DNA of 64,000 bases from positions 558,001 to 622,000 of the forward strand of contig NZ_JANTOO010000020.1 of assembly GCF_024753545.1 (NCBI RefSeq), written 5' to 3'. Shown here one piece after another: positions 33,393 through 41,806 of the stretch; position 1 is the first letter of the stretch, and every line of letters starts with the position of its first letter. The stretch comes from Lysinibacillus pinottii (lineage in GTDB: Bacteria > Bacillota > Bacilli > Bacillales_A > Planococcaceae). The position numbers and the translations under genes were made by a program. A model generated the notes under the pieces. The model ran no database searches. It worked only from the letters and a program-made list of their open reading frames with translations, and was not told the DNA's origin.

Positions 33393-34088
33393 ATGGTTTC
33401 AAAGGATAATATGTTAGAAAAAATTATGGACCTTTTTCAAAAGCATGGTGTTTTTATCAAAGTAAATAAAGGGAATAAAATTTTTCTAGAAGGTGAACGG
33501 TCAAAGGAAATTTACTATATTAAGTCGGGTGTTGTATCAATTAGTCAAGAAACCGAAACTGGGAAGGAATTGACGATTCGAATATGTGGTCCTGATAGTA
33601 TCATTGGAGAGGGTTCATTATTTTGTAACCTTGTCTATAATTCCATGACTGCAAAAGTTTTAGAATCTGCTACGCTATATGTTTTAAGTCGGCAGTCATT
33701 AGAACATTTACTGGAAGAACAGCCTACGATTATGGTGGAATATATGAAGTGGCTACAAACAGAAAATTTAAAGCATCAGAGTCGTTTGCGTGATTTAGTG
33801 TTAAACGGAAAAAAGGGTGCCTTGTTTTCAACGCTCATTCGTCTATCTAATACGTATGGTAAGCTTTTAGAGGATGGTTCCATTTTTATTGAGTTTCAAC
33901 TAACAAATACGGAAATTGCAAATTTGTGTGCGACTAGTCGTGAAATGATTAATCGCATGTTGAATGATTTAAAAAAACATGACATTTTGACTTTTGACAA
34001 AGGCTTTATTACTATTCATGATTTACAATTTTTAAAAAATGAGATTGCCTGCGAAAATTGTCCATTACAAGTATGCCGTATCGATTAA
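33393..34088 (+). CDS. fnr: Crp/Fnr-family oxygen regulator, Bacillus FNR type
   Basis: A transcription factor with an N-terminal cyclic-nucleotide-like beta-barrel (residues about 15-120; IFLEGERSKEIYYIKSGVV), a dimerisation helix and a C-terminal winged helix (TNTEIANLCATSREMINRMLNDL). The C-terminal ENCPLQVCRI region has Cys220, Cys223 and Cys228, the C-X2-C-X4-C spacing that in Bacillus subtilis FNR holds an oxygen-labile [4Fe-4S] cluster. This points to an activator of anaerobic genes. Start is uncertain: ATG at 33393 has GGAG only two bases before it, and the ATG at 33411 (AAAGGA before it) is an alternative. Convergent with yitW. Confidence 0.87.
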   Translation: MVSKDNMLEKIMDLFQKHGVFIKVNKGNKIFLEGERSKEIYYIKSGVVSISQETETGKELTIRICGPDSIIGEGSLFCNLVYNSMTAKVLESATLYVLSRQSLEHLLEEQPTIMVEYMKWLQTENLKHQSRLRDLVLNGKKGALFSTLIRLSNTYGKLLEDGSIFIEFQLTNTEIANLCATSREMINRMLNDLKKHDILTFDKGFITIHDLQFLKNEIACENCPLQVCRID

Positions 34089-34101
34089 TTCGTTACATGC
34101 T

Positions 34102-34136
34102 AAATCCCTGCTTATTAAAAATAAGCAGGGATTTTT
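34102..34136. terminator. Terminator between fnr and yitW
   Basis: A perfect stem of about 15 bases (AAATCCCTGCTTATT and complement) followed by TTTTT on the plus strand. Confidence 0.88.
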
Positions 34137-34147
34137 AATAGACACTA

Positions 34148-34456
34148 TTAGCGTACACCCAATGCCATTTTGGCATAGCGTGACATTTTGTCTTTTGACC
34201 AAGGTGGATTCCATACAATATTTACATTTGTACTTTTCACTTCTGGAAGCTCGTTTAATGCTGTATTCACTTGATCCACAATCACTGGGCCAAGTGGACA
34301 GCCCATCGATGTTAACGTCATTGTAACCGTTGCTACACCTTCATCATCTAAATCTACATCATATACTAAACCTAAGTTGACGATATCAATTCCAAGCTCA
34401 GGGTCAATTACATTTTCTAATGCACCTAACATGCTATCTTTCATATCCTGATCCAT
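34148..34456 (-). CDS. yitW: MIP18/DUF59 iron-sulfur assembly family protein (YitW)
   Basis: A 102-residue protein of the SufT/PaaD-like DUF59 family, linked to iron-sulfur cluster delivery. Core motifs are NVIDPELGIDIVNLGLVYDV, MTLTSMGCPLGPVI with the conserved Cys, and IVWNPPWSKDKMSRYAKMALG. I use the ATG at 34456, eight bases after GAAGGAG, which gives exactly the YitW length; two earlier ATG codons lie in or before that site. It is downstream of yitV (33 bases in gene order) and cotranscribed. A role with the nearby FNR cluster is only speculation. Confidence 0.9.
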   Translation of the reverse strand: MDQDMKDSMLGALENVIDPELGIDIVNLGLVYDVDLDDEGVATVTMTLTSMGCPLGPVIVDQVNTALNELPEVKSTNVNIVWNPPWSKDKMSRYAKMALGVR

Positions 34457-34509
34457 TCCCATTTCTCCTTCCATCATAGTGTTAACCTTATCATAGCAGA
34501 TGCATCATA

Positions 34510-35274
34510 TTATGCCAAATGCTCTGCAAGCCACTCTGTTGCTGCCAACATTCCATCACGTGGTACAACATGTCCAGCCTTTTTATTCACCATGAATGTT
34601 AAATTTTCAGGGTTTGCTTGATAGTATTCCCGTAATGTTTCATAAAATTTATATGTTTCATGGAAAGGGACGGTTTTATCTAATTCACCGTGCCAAAAGA
34701 ATATCGGGCGTCCCGCAAATTTTTCAGGAGTTAGACTAACATCATAGTTAGCTAGGACCTCATTAATTTTTTGAACATCATTCTCTGTCATGGGCCAATT
34801 GACACCACTTTTTATGAATTGCTGTAATTGGTATTCACCCAACTTTATAAAACCAGGCGCACCCATACATATTGCAGCCGTTTGAATCCAATCATAAAGC
34901 TTAAGGCAGCCTGATGTCACAATACCACCCATGGACGTACCTGCTAGGCCAACTTTATGATTAGCTAATAAATTTTTATTCTTTAATTCATTATATAATT
35001 GTTCCACTTCATGAATAGAATTTATAACAATGTCCCAAAATTTCAAGTTCATTTGCATCTCTGTTAGGCCTTCGTTACGATCACCATGAAATTTTGCATC
35101 TGGTAATAGGACACGCACCCCTTTATGCACCAATTGATATGCATAGTGTAAGTTATGTTCTTTTGCACTCATAAAGCCGTGTAAAAAGATCACTACCGGT
35201 GTTTCTTCATTCATATTGTCTGAATGTATATGTAATAAAGGAATATTTCCCCACATTTCTTTTTCTACAAACAT
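34510..35274 (-). CDS. yitV: Alpha/beta hydrolase, esterase (YitV)
   Basis: An esterase of the prolyl-oligopeptidase-like group. Seen are the oxyanion region PVVIFLHGFMSAKEHN, the nucleophile elbow GLAGTSMGGIVTSG with the catalytic Ser, the Asp in FFWHGELDKTVPFHE and the His in NKKAGHVVPRDG. No signal peptide, so cytoplasmic. Natural substrate is unknown. I use the ATG at 35274, seven bases after GGGAGTG; the frame extends nine codons upstream. It is transcribed with yitW and diverges from yitU, the same gene set as Bacillus subtilis yitU-yitV-yitW. Confidence 0.87.
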   Translation of the reverse strand: MFVEKEMWGNIPLLHIHSDNMNEETPVVIFLHGFMSAKEHNLHYAYQLVHKGVRVLLPDAKFHGDRNEGLTEMQMNLKFWDIVINSIHEVEQLYNELKNKNLLANHKVGLAGTSMGGIVTSGCLKLYDWIQTAAICMGAPGFIKLGEYQLQQFIKSGVNWPMTENDVQKINEVLANYDVSLTPEKFAGRPIFFWHGELDKTVPFHETYKFYETLREYYQANPENLTFMVNKKAGHVVPRDGMLAATEWLAEHLA

Positions 35275-35395
35275 TCTTGTCACTCCCAACTCTTGTCTCA
35301 TCTTTATGTTAGCAAACTTTTTTCACTGTGACAAAATTTTGACGAATGAAAGACAAAGAGATACTATTCAAACTATAGGAAAGGGGCAACGAGCT

Positions 35396-36205
35396 ATGAA
35401 ACCGCATTTAATCGTGTTAGATTTAGATGGTACTTTATTAACAGACCAACAACAAATTTCCTCAAAAACAAAAAAATCATTATTGCAGGCTAAGGAACAG
35501 GGGCATCAAGTGATGATTGCAACTGGCCGTCCATATCGTGCTAGTGATATTTATTATCATGAGCTTGGGCTTACAACACCAATAGTCAATTTTAATGGAG
35601 CTTATGTGCATCACCCTAAAAATGCCTCTTGGCAGCATATGCACACTCCCATTGATTTAAGTGTTGTCCATGATGTCGTTCATTCCATTAATAGTTATGA
35701 GTATGAAAATATTATTGCTGAGGTAAAAGATGATATTTATGTACACACAGAGGATGATCGCATCTTAAATATTTTTAATATGGGTAATCCCAAAATTACA
35801 CTTGGGGATTTATACACACATCTCTTAGATAATCCTACAAGTTTACTGATACAGGCAAATGAAGCCAATTCTGTCATTATTCGTGACCATTTACAGGCTG
35901 TACACGCTGAAGTTATTGAACACCGTCGTTGGGGAGCACCGCTTCATATTATAGAAATTGTTCGCCGTGGCTTAAATAAAGCAGTAGGCATTGCACACGT
36001 AGCAAAGGATTTAGGTATTCCGCGTGAACGCATTATTGCATTTGGTGATGAAGACAATGATTTAGAGATGATTGAATATGCTGGAATTGGCGTAGCGATG
36101 GGGAATGGTATATCAAGCCTTAAAAATATTGCCAATGAAATAACTACGACAAATAATGAGGATGGGATTGCAAAAATACTCATCGAACGCTTGAAATTAT
36201 CATAG
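35396..36205 (+). CDS. yitU: HAD-superfamily phosphatase, Cof type (YitU)
   Basis: A sugar- or nucleotide-phosphate phosphatase of the HAD Cof group. The catalytic DLDGT is at residues 9-13, motif II in MIATGRPYRA, and the acidic motif IV in AFGDEDNDLEMIEYAGIGVAM. YitU-type enzymes hydrolyse FMN-pathway intermediates (5-amino-6-ribitylamino-uracil phosphate) in Bacillus subtilis; that exact activity is inferred. I use the ATG at 35396, after AAAGGGG; the frame is open 60 codons upstream without a start signal. Length 269 is normal. Confidence 0.87.
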   Translation: MKPHLIVLDLDGTLLTDQQQISSKTKKSLLQAKEQGHQVMIATGRPYRASDIYYHELGLTTPIVNFNGAYVHHPKNASWQHMHTPIDLSVVHDVVHSINSYEYENIIAEVKDDIYVHTEDDRILNIFNMGNPKITLGDLYTHLLDNPTSLLIQANEANSVIIRDHLQAVHAEVIEHRRWGAPLHIIEIVRRGLNKAVGIAHVAKDLGIPRERIIAFGDEDNDLEMIEYAGIGVAMGNGISSLKNIANEITTTNNEDGIAKILIERLKLS

Positions 36206-36243
36206 TTAAGTAGTAACTTCAAGTTACTATACCATTTTTACCA

Positions 36244-36310
36244 GTTTAACTTTATTCAGTGGTACCCCTTCCGGTTGACTTAAGTGAGTACCGACTGAAT
36301 AAAGCTAAAC
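36244..36310. repeat. Long inverted repeat between yitU and degV
   Basis: Arms GTTTAACTTTATTCAGT (36244-36260) and ACTGAATAAAGCTAAAC (36294-36310) pair with one mismatch, and the inner GGTAC/GTACC extends the stem. The centre is CCCTTCCGGTTGACTTAAGTG-like sequence. It lies after a short palindrome at 36212-36230 and could be a terminator or a small repeat element. Confidence 0.6.
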
Positions 36311-36349
36311 AGGCTTTAAAAAGTAAGTTGAAATTAGGGGGACAAGAGA

Positions 36350-37207
36350 ATGAAGATTTTTACGGATAGTGGATGTGATTTACCAAAGTCTTACTATGAA
36401 GAAAATGATGTCGTGCTACTCCCTTTACGAGTGCAATTGAACAACAAAGAATATGAAGATGTCATTTCCATTGATTCCAAAGAGGTTTATGATGGAATCC
36501 GTCAAGGTGCCCAACCAAAAACATCTCAAGTATCGCCAGAGCTTTTCTTGAAGCACTTTGAAGATTTAGCCAAAAAAGAGGAGGAAGGTATCTATATTGC
36601 CTTTTCTTCAGAATTATCCGGCACATATAGTACTGCTCAAATGATTCGGAATCAAGTATTAGAACAATATCCTTCATTGAAGTTAGTCATTATTGACTCT
36701 AAATGTGCATCACTAGGACATGGACTTGTTGTAGAAGAAGCTGTTCGACTTAGAAATTTAGGAACCTCCTTTGAAGATGTAGCGACTAGAATTAGCGCTT
36801 TCGCTCCTCAGATGGAGCATTTATTTACAGTTGAAGATTTGGACTACCTCGCTAAGGGTGGGCGTGTCTCAAAGGCTAGTGCCTTTTTAGGTGGTCTTCT
36901 AAGTATTAAACCTATTTTAAATGTAGAAGATGGCAAGCTTGTACCGATAGAAAAATCACGTGGTCGTAAAAAAGCACTTAATCGTATGCTGGATTTAATG
37001 CAGGAGCGTGGAGGTAGCTTTACGAATAAAATTGTTGGTATTAGTCATAGTGATGATGTGGCCTTTGCCAATGAAGCAAAGGCATCCATTCAGGAGCGTT
37101 TTTCTCCACAGTCGGTTCAAATTACAATGATTGGCTCAGCGATCGGTTCACATGTGGGGCCGGGCACTATCGCAATCTTCTTCACGAATAAGAGCTATCA
37201 AGGCTAA
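36350..37207 (+). CDS. DegV-family fatty-acid-binding protein
   Basis: DegV proteins bind a fatty acid and, as FakB, hand it to the fatty-acid kinase FakA. The sequence has KIFTDSGCDLPKSYYEENDV at the start, the fatty-acid pocket motif SSELSGTYSTAQMIRN, and LDYLAKGGRVSKASAFLGGLLSIKPIL, GSAIGSHVGPGTIAIFF at the end. Length 285 is normal. ATG follows AGGGGG. It is a single-gene unit. Several DegV paralogues usually occur per genome, so the chain-length preference cannot be told. Confidence 0.92.
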   Translation: MKIFTDSGCDLPKSYYEENDVVLLPLRVQLNNKEYEDVISIDSKEVYDGIRQGAQPKTSQVSPELFLKHFEDLAKKEEEGIYIAFSSELSGTYSTAQMIRNQVLEQYPSLKLVIIDSKCASLGHGLVVEEAVRLRNLGTSFEDVATRISAFAPQMEHLFTVEDLDYLAKGGRVSKASAFLGGLLSIKPILNVEDGKLVPIEKSRGRKKALNRMLDLMQERGGSFTNKIVGISHSDDVAFANEAKASIQERFSPQSVQITMIGSAIGSHVGPGTIAIFFTNKSYQG

Positions 37208-37260
37208 GCCATGAATGATTGGCATTGCCGAGCTGTTTGAACTTCACTGAATGAAAACAA

Positions 37261-37296
37261 AAATAGCATGTTAGGACGACTCCTAGCATGCTATTT
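37261..37296. terminator. Terminator between degV and the amylase-like gene
   Basis: AAATAGCATGTTAGGA pairs fully with TCCTAGCATGCTATTT with a GAC-type loop; a T-run follows on plus. Confidence 0.85.
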
Positions 37297-37310
37297 TCTT
37301 TGTGAAATTA

Positions 37311-38777
37311 TTAAGAAGCGTCTTGTTCTTGACGACGAACTTTTCCTCGTCTAATGATGATGACAACAAAGCCAATAAAGATGACCCAAACTAAGCCAAG
37401 AGCAACCATATACGGCACGTTTAATCCCTCATCATTTCGAACCTGATAAATCTCTACCATTTCTCTGTCTAAAATAACTGGATAAACTTGCTTTTCATTT
37501 ATACGAACTTTTTCCTCATGTAAAATCCCGTTTAGCATTTTCCCTTCACCCAGTTGTTCAGGTGTTAAGTCCACGCGTTGTGTTTTGCTCGTATTATTAA
37601 CCATAATTACCCATTGTTCTTCATCCGAAGTACGTGTAAAGACAAGTAGACCATTTTCATTTGTAATGACTTTAAAATCACCATTACGTAGAGTGGCAGA
37701 CTGATTTCGTAAGGTTTGAACATTTTTTATATAATCAATTAATTCTTCATCTGTTTTAAAGTTATAAAGTTGATGTGTATCAGGTTTAGCTTCCCCGTTC
37801 ATCGCAATTTCTGTACCATATTGGACAACTGGAGTTCCTGGCATCATAAATAAAGCACCCATAGCCATTTTTAAACGTGTAGGCGGGAACATATTTTCAT
37901 TCGCAGAATCGAATGTAAAACGGTGGGTTTCTAGAGAATCTACCATAATTTGCGTCGGTTTTTCTCCTGAAAATGGCTCTGTTAATTTAGACGAGTCCAT
38001 ATCAACATTCTTAAAGATATTACGATAAATTTCTGCTGTCTCCGTTGAGAAGGTTGCATCAAAATCAGCATCGCTCGCTTCATTTGTTATGACATAAAGA
38101 GAGGCTTTAGTATCTTTTAATGCAGCTATCATGTTATTTATAAAATCCGTATCAGCATCTGAAATATGGGTTAATCGAATCCCACCAATATCATATGTAG
38201 AAACAAAATCTATGGCTGATTGAATAAGCGCTTCTTGCACGTCTTTATTCGATAAATCCCACTGAATTTGCCCATTATTCGTAGAAGCAATCCAGTCTGC
38301 TTTGGCAGCATCCTTTCCCCATTCATGATTAGGACTTACATCACTGAGTGGGAAATCCACCATGATAGACATGTTTTTAGCTTTATAGGCCTCTACAACA
38401 CTTTGGAATTCTTCTGTAGTCCCAAAATGGCGTTCAATCGTAGAATAGCTTGTTGGCATAGATCCATCATATTTTTCTGTAGAGTAAATAGGTCCAATGG
38501 AAACAATTGTATAACCCATTTCACCGATAAATTTTAATTTATCTTGTAGACCTGTAAAATCCCCCCCTGCAAATTTCGAAGGGTCTTGCGTATTTGTATC
38601 AAAATCGTTTGTGCCCGAGCCATTAAAGAAACGGTCAACGAGTAAATCATAGATGCTCTCTTCTGCAATCGATGTTGTCGCTTTTGCATCCGCATGCGCA
38701 ACAGGTGTAGTACTTACAAATGTAGTAGCTAGTAAAAGTGATGCAGCTGTCGCACTTATCCACTTCTTGAATTTCAC
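37311..38777 (-). CDS. Membrane-anchored alpha-amylase homologue, probably inactive (GH13 fold)
   Basis: The protein has a Sec signal peptide (residues 1-30, ending AHADA), a GH13-like barrel (about 40-400), a beta-rich C domain and a C-terminal membrane anchor (about 460-480) with a basic RRGKVRRQ tail. The GH13 fold is seen in IYDLLVDRFFNG, FAGGDFTGLQDKLKFI, MGALFMMPGTPVVQYGTEI. All catalytic regions are altered: region I DFPLSDVSPNHEW lacks the NH of DFVPNH; region II GIRLTHIS has Thr203 where the nucleophile Asp belongs; region IV VDSLETHRF has SLE in place of NHD. Glu233 may match the acid/base. I use the GTG at 38777 after GAGAGGGA, since it gives the proper signal peptide. A binding or wall-related role seems likelier than starch digestion. 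Confidence 0.8.
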   Translation of the reverse strand: MKFKKWISATAASLLLATTFVSTTPVAHADAKATTSIAEESIYDLLVDRFFNGSGTNDFDTNTQDPSKFAGGDFTGLQDKLKFIGEMGYTIVSIGPIYSTEKYDGSMPTSYSTIERHFGTTEEFQSVVEAYKAKNMSIMVDFPLSDVSPNHEWGKDAAKADWIASTNNGQIQWDLSNKDVQEALIQSAIDFVSTYDIGGIRLTHISDADTDFINNMIAALKDTKASLYVITNEASDADFDATFSTETAEIYRNIFKNVDMDSSKLTEPFSGEKPTQIMVDSLETHRFTFDSANENMFPPTRLKMAMGALFMMPGTPVVQYGTEIAMNGEAKPDTHQLYNFKTDEELIDYIKNVQTLRNQSATLRNGDFKVITNENGLLVFTRTSDEEQWVIMVNNTSKTQRVDLTPEQLGEGKMLNGILHEEKVRINEKQVYPVILDREMVEIYQVRNDEGLNVPYMVALGLVWVIFIGFVVIIIRRGKVRRQEQDAS

Positions 38778-38936
38778 TGTTATTCCCTCTCTTTCAAACC
38801 AATCCATCGTCATTTTACCAAATAACACTGTCACGTCGCTATCATTTCAAAAGATTTTACGAAAATGCGGAACGAATTACGGCAAAAAGGTGTCCGTTCA
38901 CTTCCATTTCAGTATGCTATCTGCTTAAAAAAAATA

Positions 38937-38966
38937 AAAGCCGCGAAGCACATACTTCACGACTTT
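38937..38966 (-). terminator. Terminator of yisL
   Basis: AAAGCCGCGAAG pairs with CTTCACGACTTT with two mismatches; T-rich sequence follows on the minus strand. Confidence 0.65.
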
Positions 38967-38975
38967 CACCAAATA

Positions 38976-39344
38976 TTATGCTAAGAAATTTTGACCCATT
39001 GGTAGCTTGAAGCCTAGGAACAATGTAATCAATAAGAATACTGCAAATAAAATCCAGAACATGCCAGTTGGTTTATTTTTCTTTTGGCGTACTAATACCA
39101 TTTCCATCATACCAATTACTAGAATACCACCTATGAATTTAAAGCCGTAAAGCATGCCCATGTTGTAATTCATGCCTTCAATGAATAATGCCCCACCTGT
39201 AATGATAATTAGTACATAGAATAGACGCAATGTCATATGTAAGCCTTTTGATTGCTTGCCCATTAGCGCAGCGATTAAAAAGATAACAATAGCTACTACC
39301 CACGTAGTAATATGCAAATGCGTTTGGCTAGTTAAAAAACCCAT
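38976..39344 (-). CDS. yisL: UPF0344 membrane protein YisL
   Basis: A 122-residue membrane protein with four membrane segments (WVVAIVIFLIAALM; LRLFYVLIIITGGALFIEGM; GFKFIGGILVIGMMEMVLV; MFWILFAVFLLITLFLGFKL) matching YisL/UPF0344. The N-terminal HLHITTWVVA is characteristic. Function is unknown. ATG at 39344 follows GAGGTGGGAC. It lies downstream of yisK as in Bacillus subtilis, but a possible terminator at 39490-39523 separates them. Confidence 0.87.
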   Translation of the reverse strand: MGFLTSQTHLHITTWVVAIVIFLIAALMGKQSKGLHMTLRLFYVLIIITGGALFIEGMNYNMGMLYGFKFIGGILVIGMMEMVLVRQKKNKPTGMFWILFAVFLLITLFLGFKLPMGQNFLA

Positions 39345-39489
39345 GTTTGTCCCACCTCATTCATTTTTCTATCAAACTCTATCCTACCATGCGATGGAAA
39401 GGGTTTCAAACATTACAATAGTGTTCACATAATTTACACTATTTGCGACTTAGAAACTCCCTAGAAAGCAACTTACACAGGGAGTAATA

Positions 39490-39523
39490 AAAAAATCCGC
39501 GGAGTAAAGACTCACACGGATTC
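39490..39523 (-). terminator. Probable terminator of yisK
   Basis: An imperfect stem (AATCCGCGGAGT with ACTCACACGGATT) and a T-run on the minus strand. It lies eight bases after the yisK stop. Confidence 0.6.
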
Positions 39524-39530
39524 CCTTTTA

Positions 39531-40433
39531 TTATTCAAAATGGTTGACTAAAGTACCGATGCCTTGAATAGATACTTTTACTGTATCTCCAGCTTTTAAG
39601 AATTGTGGCGGGTTCATGCCTTTACCAACTCCTGCTGGTGTACCTGTTAAAATAACATCGCCTGGCTCTAGTGTTACATGCTCAGATAGGATAGATACTA
39701 AAGTTTCAACTGAGAACATCATGTCCTTCGTCGAGCCGTTTTGGCGTACTTCATCGTTTACTTTTGTGACTACTGTTAAGTCCTGAGGATTCGGAATTTC
39801 ATCCTTTGTTACAAGGTATGGTCCAAGCGGACAAGTGCCCTCCAAGCTTTTACCTAAGAAGAACTGTTTATGCTTCTCTTGTAAATCACGAGCTGTTATA
39901 TCATTGGCAATTGTATAACCAAAAACATAATCATATGCTAAGTTTTTCGGAATGTTTTTACCACGTTTTCCAATAACGATAGCAAGCTCCCCTTCATAAT
40001 CCATTTTAGATGAAAGGTCCGCATGGATGGAAAGCGTTTGTCCATCTGCTGCAATAGCCGTTGGTGATTTTGTAAATACCATTAATTCCGTTGGTGCTGC
40101 CTCTGCACCCATTTCTTTGGCATGTTCATTATAATTTTTACCTATACACATAATATTTTTAGGTGTTCGTGGGATTGGTGAAAGCCACTCGATTTCTGTA
40201 AATTCACGTTTAAAACTATTAGCACGATCTGATTTTTCAGCTGCTTCTACTAATTTACGAATCTGTTCAACAAAATCAAAGCCTAAAGCAATGCCATCTA
40301 CAATTGAACTTGAAAAAGAAGGGAGAACTTGAAGTTCATTTTGAATAGCGAGTACATCCCATACCGCTTCTTCTTTTTTTACTTTTGGTCCAAAGCTTAC
40401 ATGTCCACCTAATTTGAATGATAAAATTTTCAT
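39531..40433 (-). CDS. yisK: Fumarylacetoacetate hydrolase family protein (YisK)
   Basis: YisK of Bacillus subtilis decarboxylates oxaloacetate and localises with the Mbl cytoskeleton. The FAH core has IMCIGKNYNEHAKEMG, the metal-binding acidic residues in MDYEGELAIVIGKRG, GYTIANDITARDLQ, KSLEGTCPLGPYLV and VILTGTPAGVG. Length 300 with an N-terminal part of about 95 residues typical of YisK. ATG at 40433 lies 11 bases after AAGGAGC. Activity is transferred from the Bacillus enzyme by similarity. Confidence 0.9.
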   Translation of the reverse strand: MKILSFKLGGHVSFGPKVKKEEAVWDVLAIQNELQVLPSFSSSIVDGIALGFDFVEQIRKLVEAAEKSDRANSFKREFTEIEWLSPIPRTPKNIMCIGKNYNEHAKEMGAEAAPTELMVFTKSPTAIAADGQTLSIHADLSSKMDYEGELAIVIGKRGKNIPKNLAYDYVFGYTIANDITARDLQEKHKQFFLGKSLEGTCPLGPYLVTKDEIPNPQDLTVVTKVNDEVRQNGSTKDMMFSVETLVSILSEHVTLEPGDVILTGTPAGVGKGMNPPQFLKAGDTVKVSIQGIGTLVNHFE

Positions 40434-40560
40434 GATTGAAAGAGCTCCTTCTTTTTTCTACATGATACAACAATATGATAGAAATTGCCTCACTTTTGCG
40501 ACAATAATTTTATAAGTTGTTATATCTTCATAAATTATGCATGTGAAGCGGAATATATTA

Positions 40561-41724
40561 TCATATTTTTCCTTTTTCCTTATACGTTAATTTGCGCCAT
40601 AAAGCCTCTAACGGACCTTGCTTCCATTTTGATAACCAAATTTCGGCTATGATCATTTGTACAACAATTATTCCAAAGGCAATGAATACACCTGTTTCTA
40701 CACTTACTTTCCCATACCAACCAAAGCCAAATTGATAGAATAAACACGTGCCGATTATGGATTGCAATATATACATCGTTAACGACATTCTTCCAATTTT
40801 GCCAAAAGGACTAAGTAGCTTAGGTACAATTGGCAGCAGGCAAAGTAGCACTATGACCGCGATATATCCCACAGAAAGGATAGGGCCACCTATGTATACC
40901 TTTAAATAATCTAATAAATATGTCCGTGTAAGCATAATAGGCAAACTTTTGATTGTTATGCCGATAATCAATCCGGCAAGGGCAAGTGCTAGCCACAGCC
41001 ATTTTAATTCTTTTGCTCGCTCTACTAGACGCCATTTTGATGCAGCTGCGCCTATTAACATATATGGTAAAATAGTAAACAATGCGGCAAACCACATCCC
41101 TATACTTGCTTGCATCGATAAGTCTGTTAAGCGTTGCATAAAGGCATCTAGCCAGTTTCCAGTCCCATAAGCCGTAATCGCCTTCTCAACAGATACAATA
41201 TCTAAATAGTCATCCACCTTCGTATTAAACTCCATAATCCCTAAAACAAATAACATAAAAACTTGCATCAAACCATTCATGATAATTGCACTAATCAATA
41301 ACCAAATAGGGCTTAAACGTAGTAAAAGCACTAAAAATACCCCACAAAAGGCGTACACCATTAAAATATCGCCCCACCATATGAGTACGGCATGTATTAA
41401 ACCAAAGGCAAATAATACAGAAAGTCTTCGTAATCCTAGCGTATAGAAATTTTGCTCACGACTTTGTGCTTTTTGCCACTGCATGGCAAGCCCATAACCG
41501 AATAGCATCGCAAATAGTGGATAAAAGCTACCTTGTACATAAATATCTAAATTTTTCTGCCAAACGATATCGGATGGTGTTGTAAACCAAGATGCCAAAT
41601 CAATATGCGGCATTGGCAAATAAAATGCATACATATTTACGAGTAAAATACCTAATAAACTAATACCTCGTAAAATATCTAATGTTGCCAGTCGATCCTG
41701 CAACATTGTCGGTTTAAACTCCAC
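40561..41724 (-). CDS. DUF418 family membrane protein
   Basis: A 387-residue membrane protein with about nine to ten membrane segments. The N-terminal DRLATLDILRGISLLGILLVNMYAF and the C-terminal GRMSLTMYILQSIIGTCLFYQFGFG are the signatures of the DUF418/YeiB family. The family is thought to be related to acyltransferase-3-like membrane enzymes, but function is unknown. I use the GTG at 41724, seven bases after AAGAGGGGG; the frame reaches upstream into addA without any signal. It lies 82 bases downstream of addA on the same strand and may be in its operon. Confidence 0.85.
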   Translation of the reverse strand: MEFKPTMLQDRLATLDILRGISLLGILLVNMYAFYLPMPHIDLASWFTTPSDIVWQKNLDIYVQGSFYPLFAMLFGYGLAMQWQKAQSREQNFYTLGLRRLSVLFAFGLIHAVLIWWGDILMVYAFCGVFLVLLLRLSPIWLLISAIIMNGLMQVFMLFVLGIMEFNTKVDDYLDIVSVEKAITAYGTGNWLDAFMQRLTDLSMQASIGMWFAALFTILPYMLIGAAASKWRLVERAKELKWLWLALALAGLIIGITIKSLPIMLTRTYLLDYLKVYIGGPILSVGYIAVIVLLCLLPIVPKLLSPFGKIGRMSLTMYILQSIIGTCLFYQFGFGWYGKVSVETGVFIAFGIIVVQMIIAEIWLSKWKQGPLEALWRKLTYKEKGKI

Positions 41725-41806
41725 AAAATAGCCCCCTCTTAAATAGCAGCTATGGTGTAAGCAGAGCAAGCAAAAATTGCATGACTCCGCTTTCCATAAC
41801 AAATGC

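Noticed and set aside
33393..33410. Plain Crp-type sugar regulator instead of FNR
   Set aside because: The C-terminal Cys set with C-X2-C-X4-C spacing matches the cluster site of Bacillus FNR and not Crp-like proteins.
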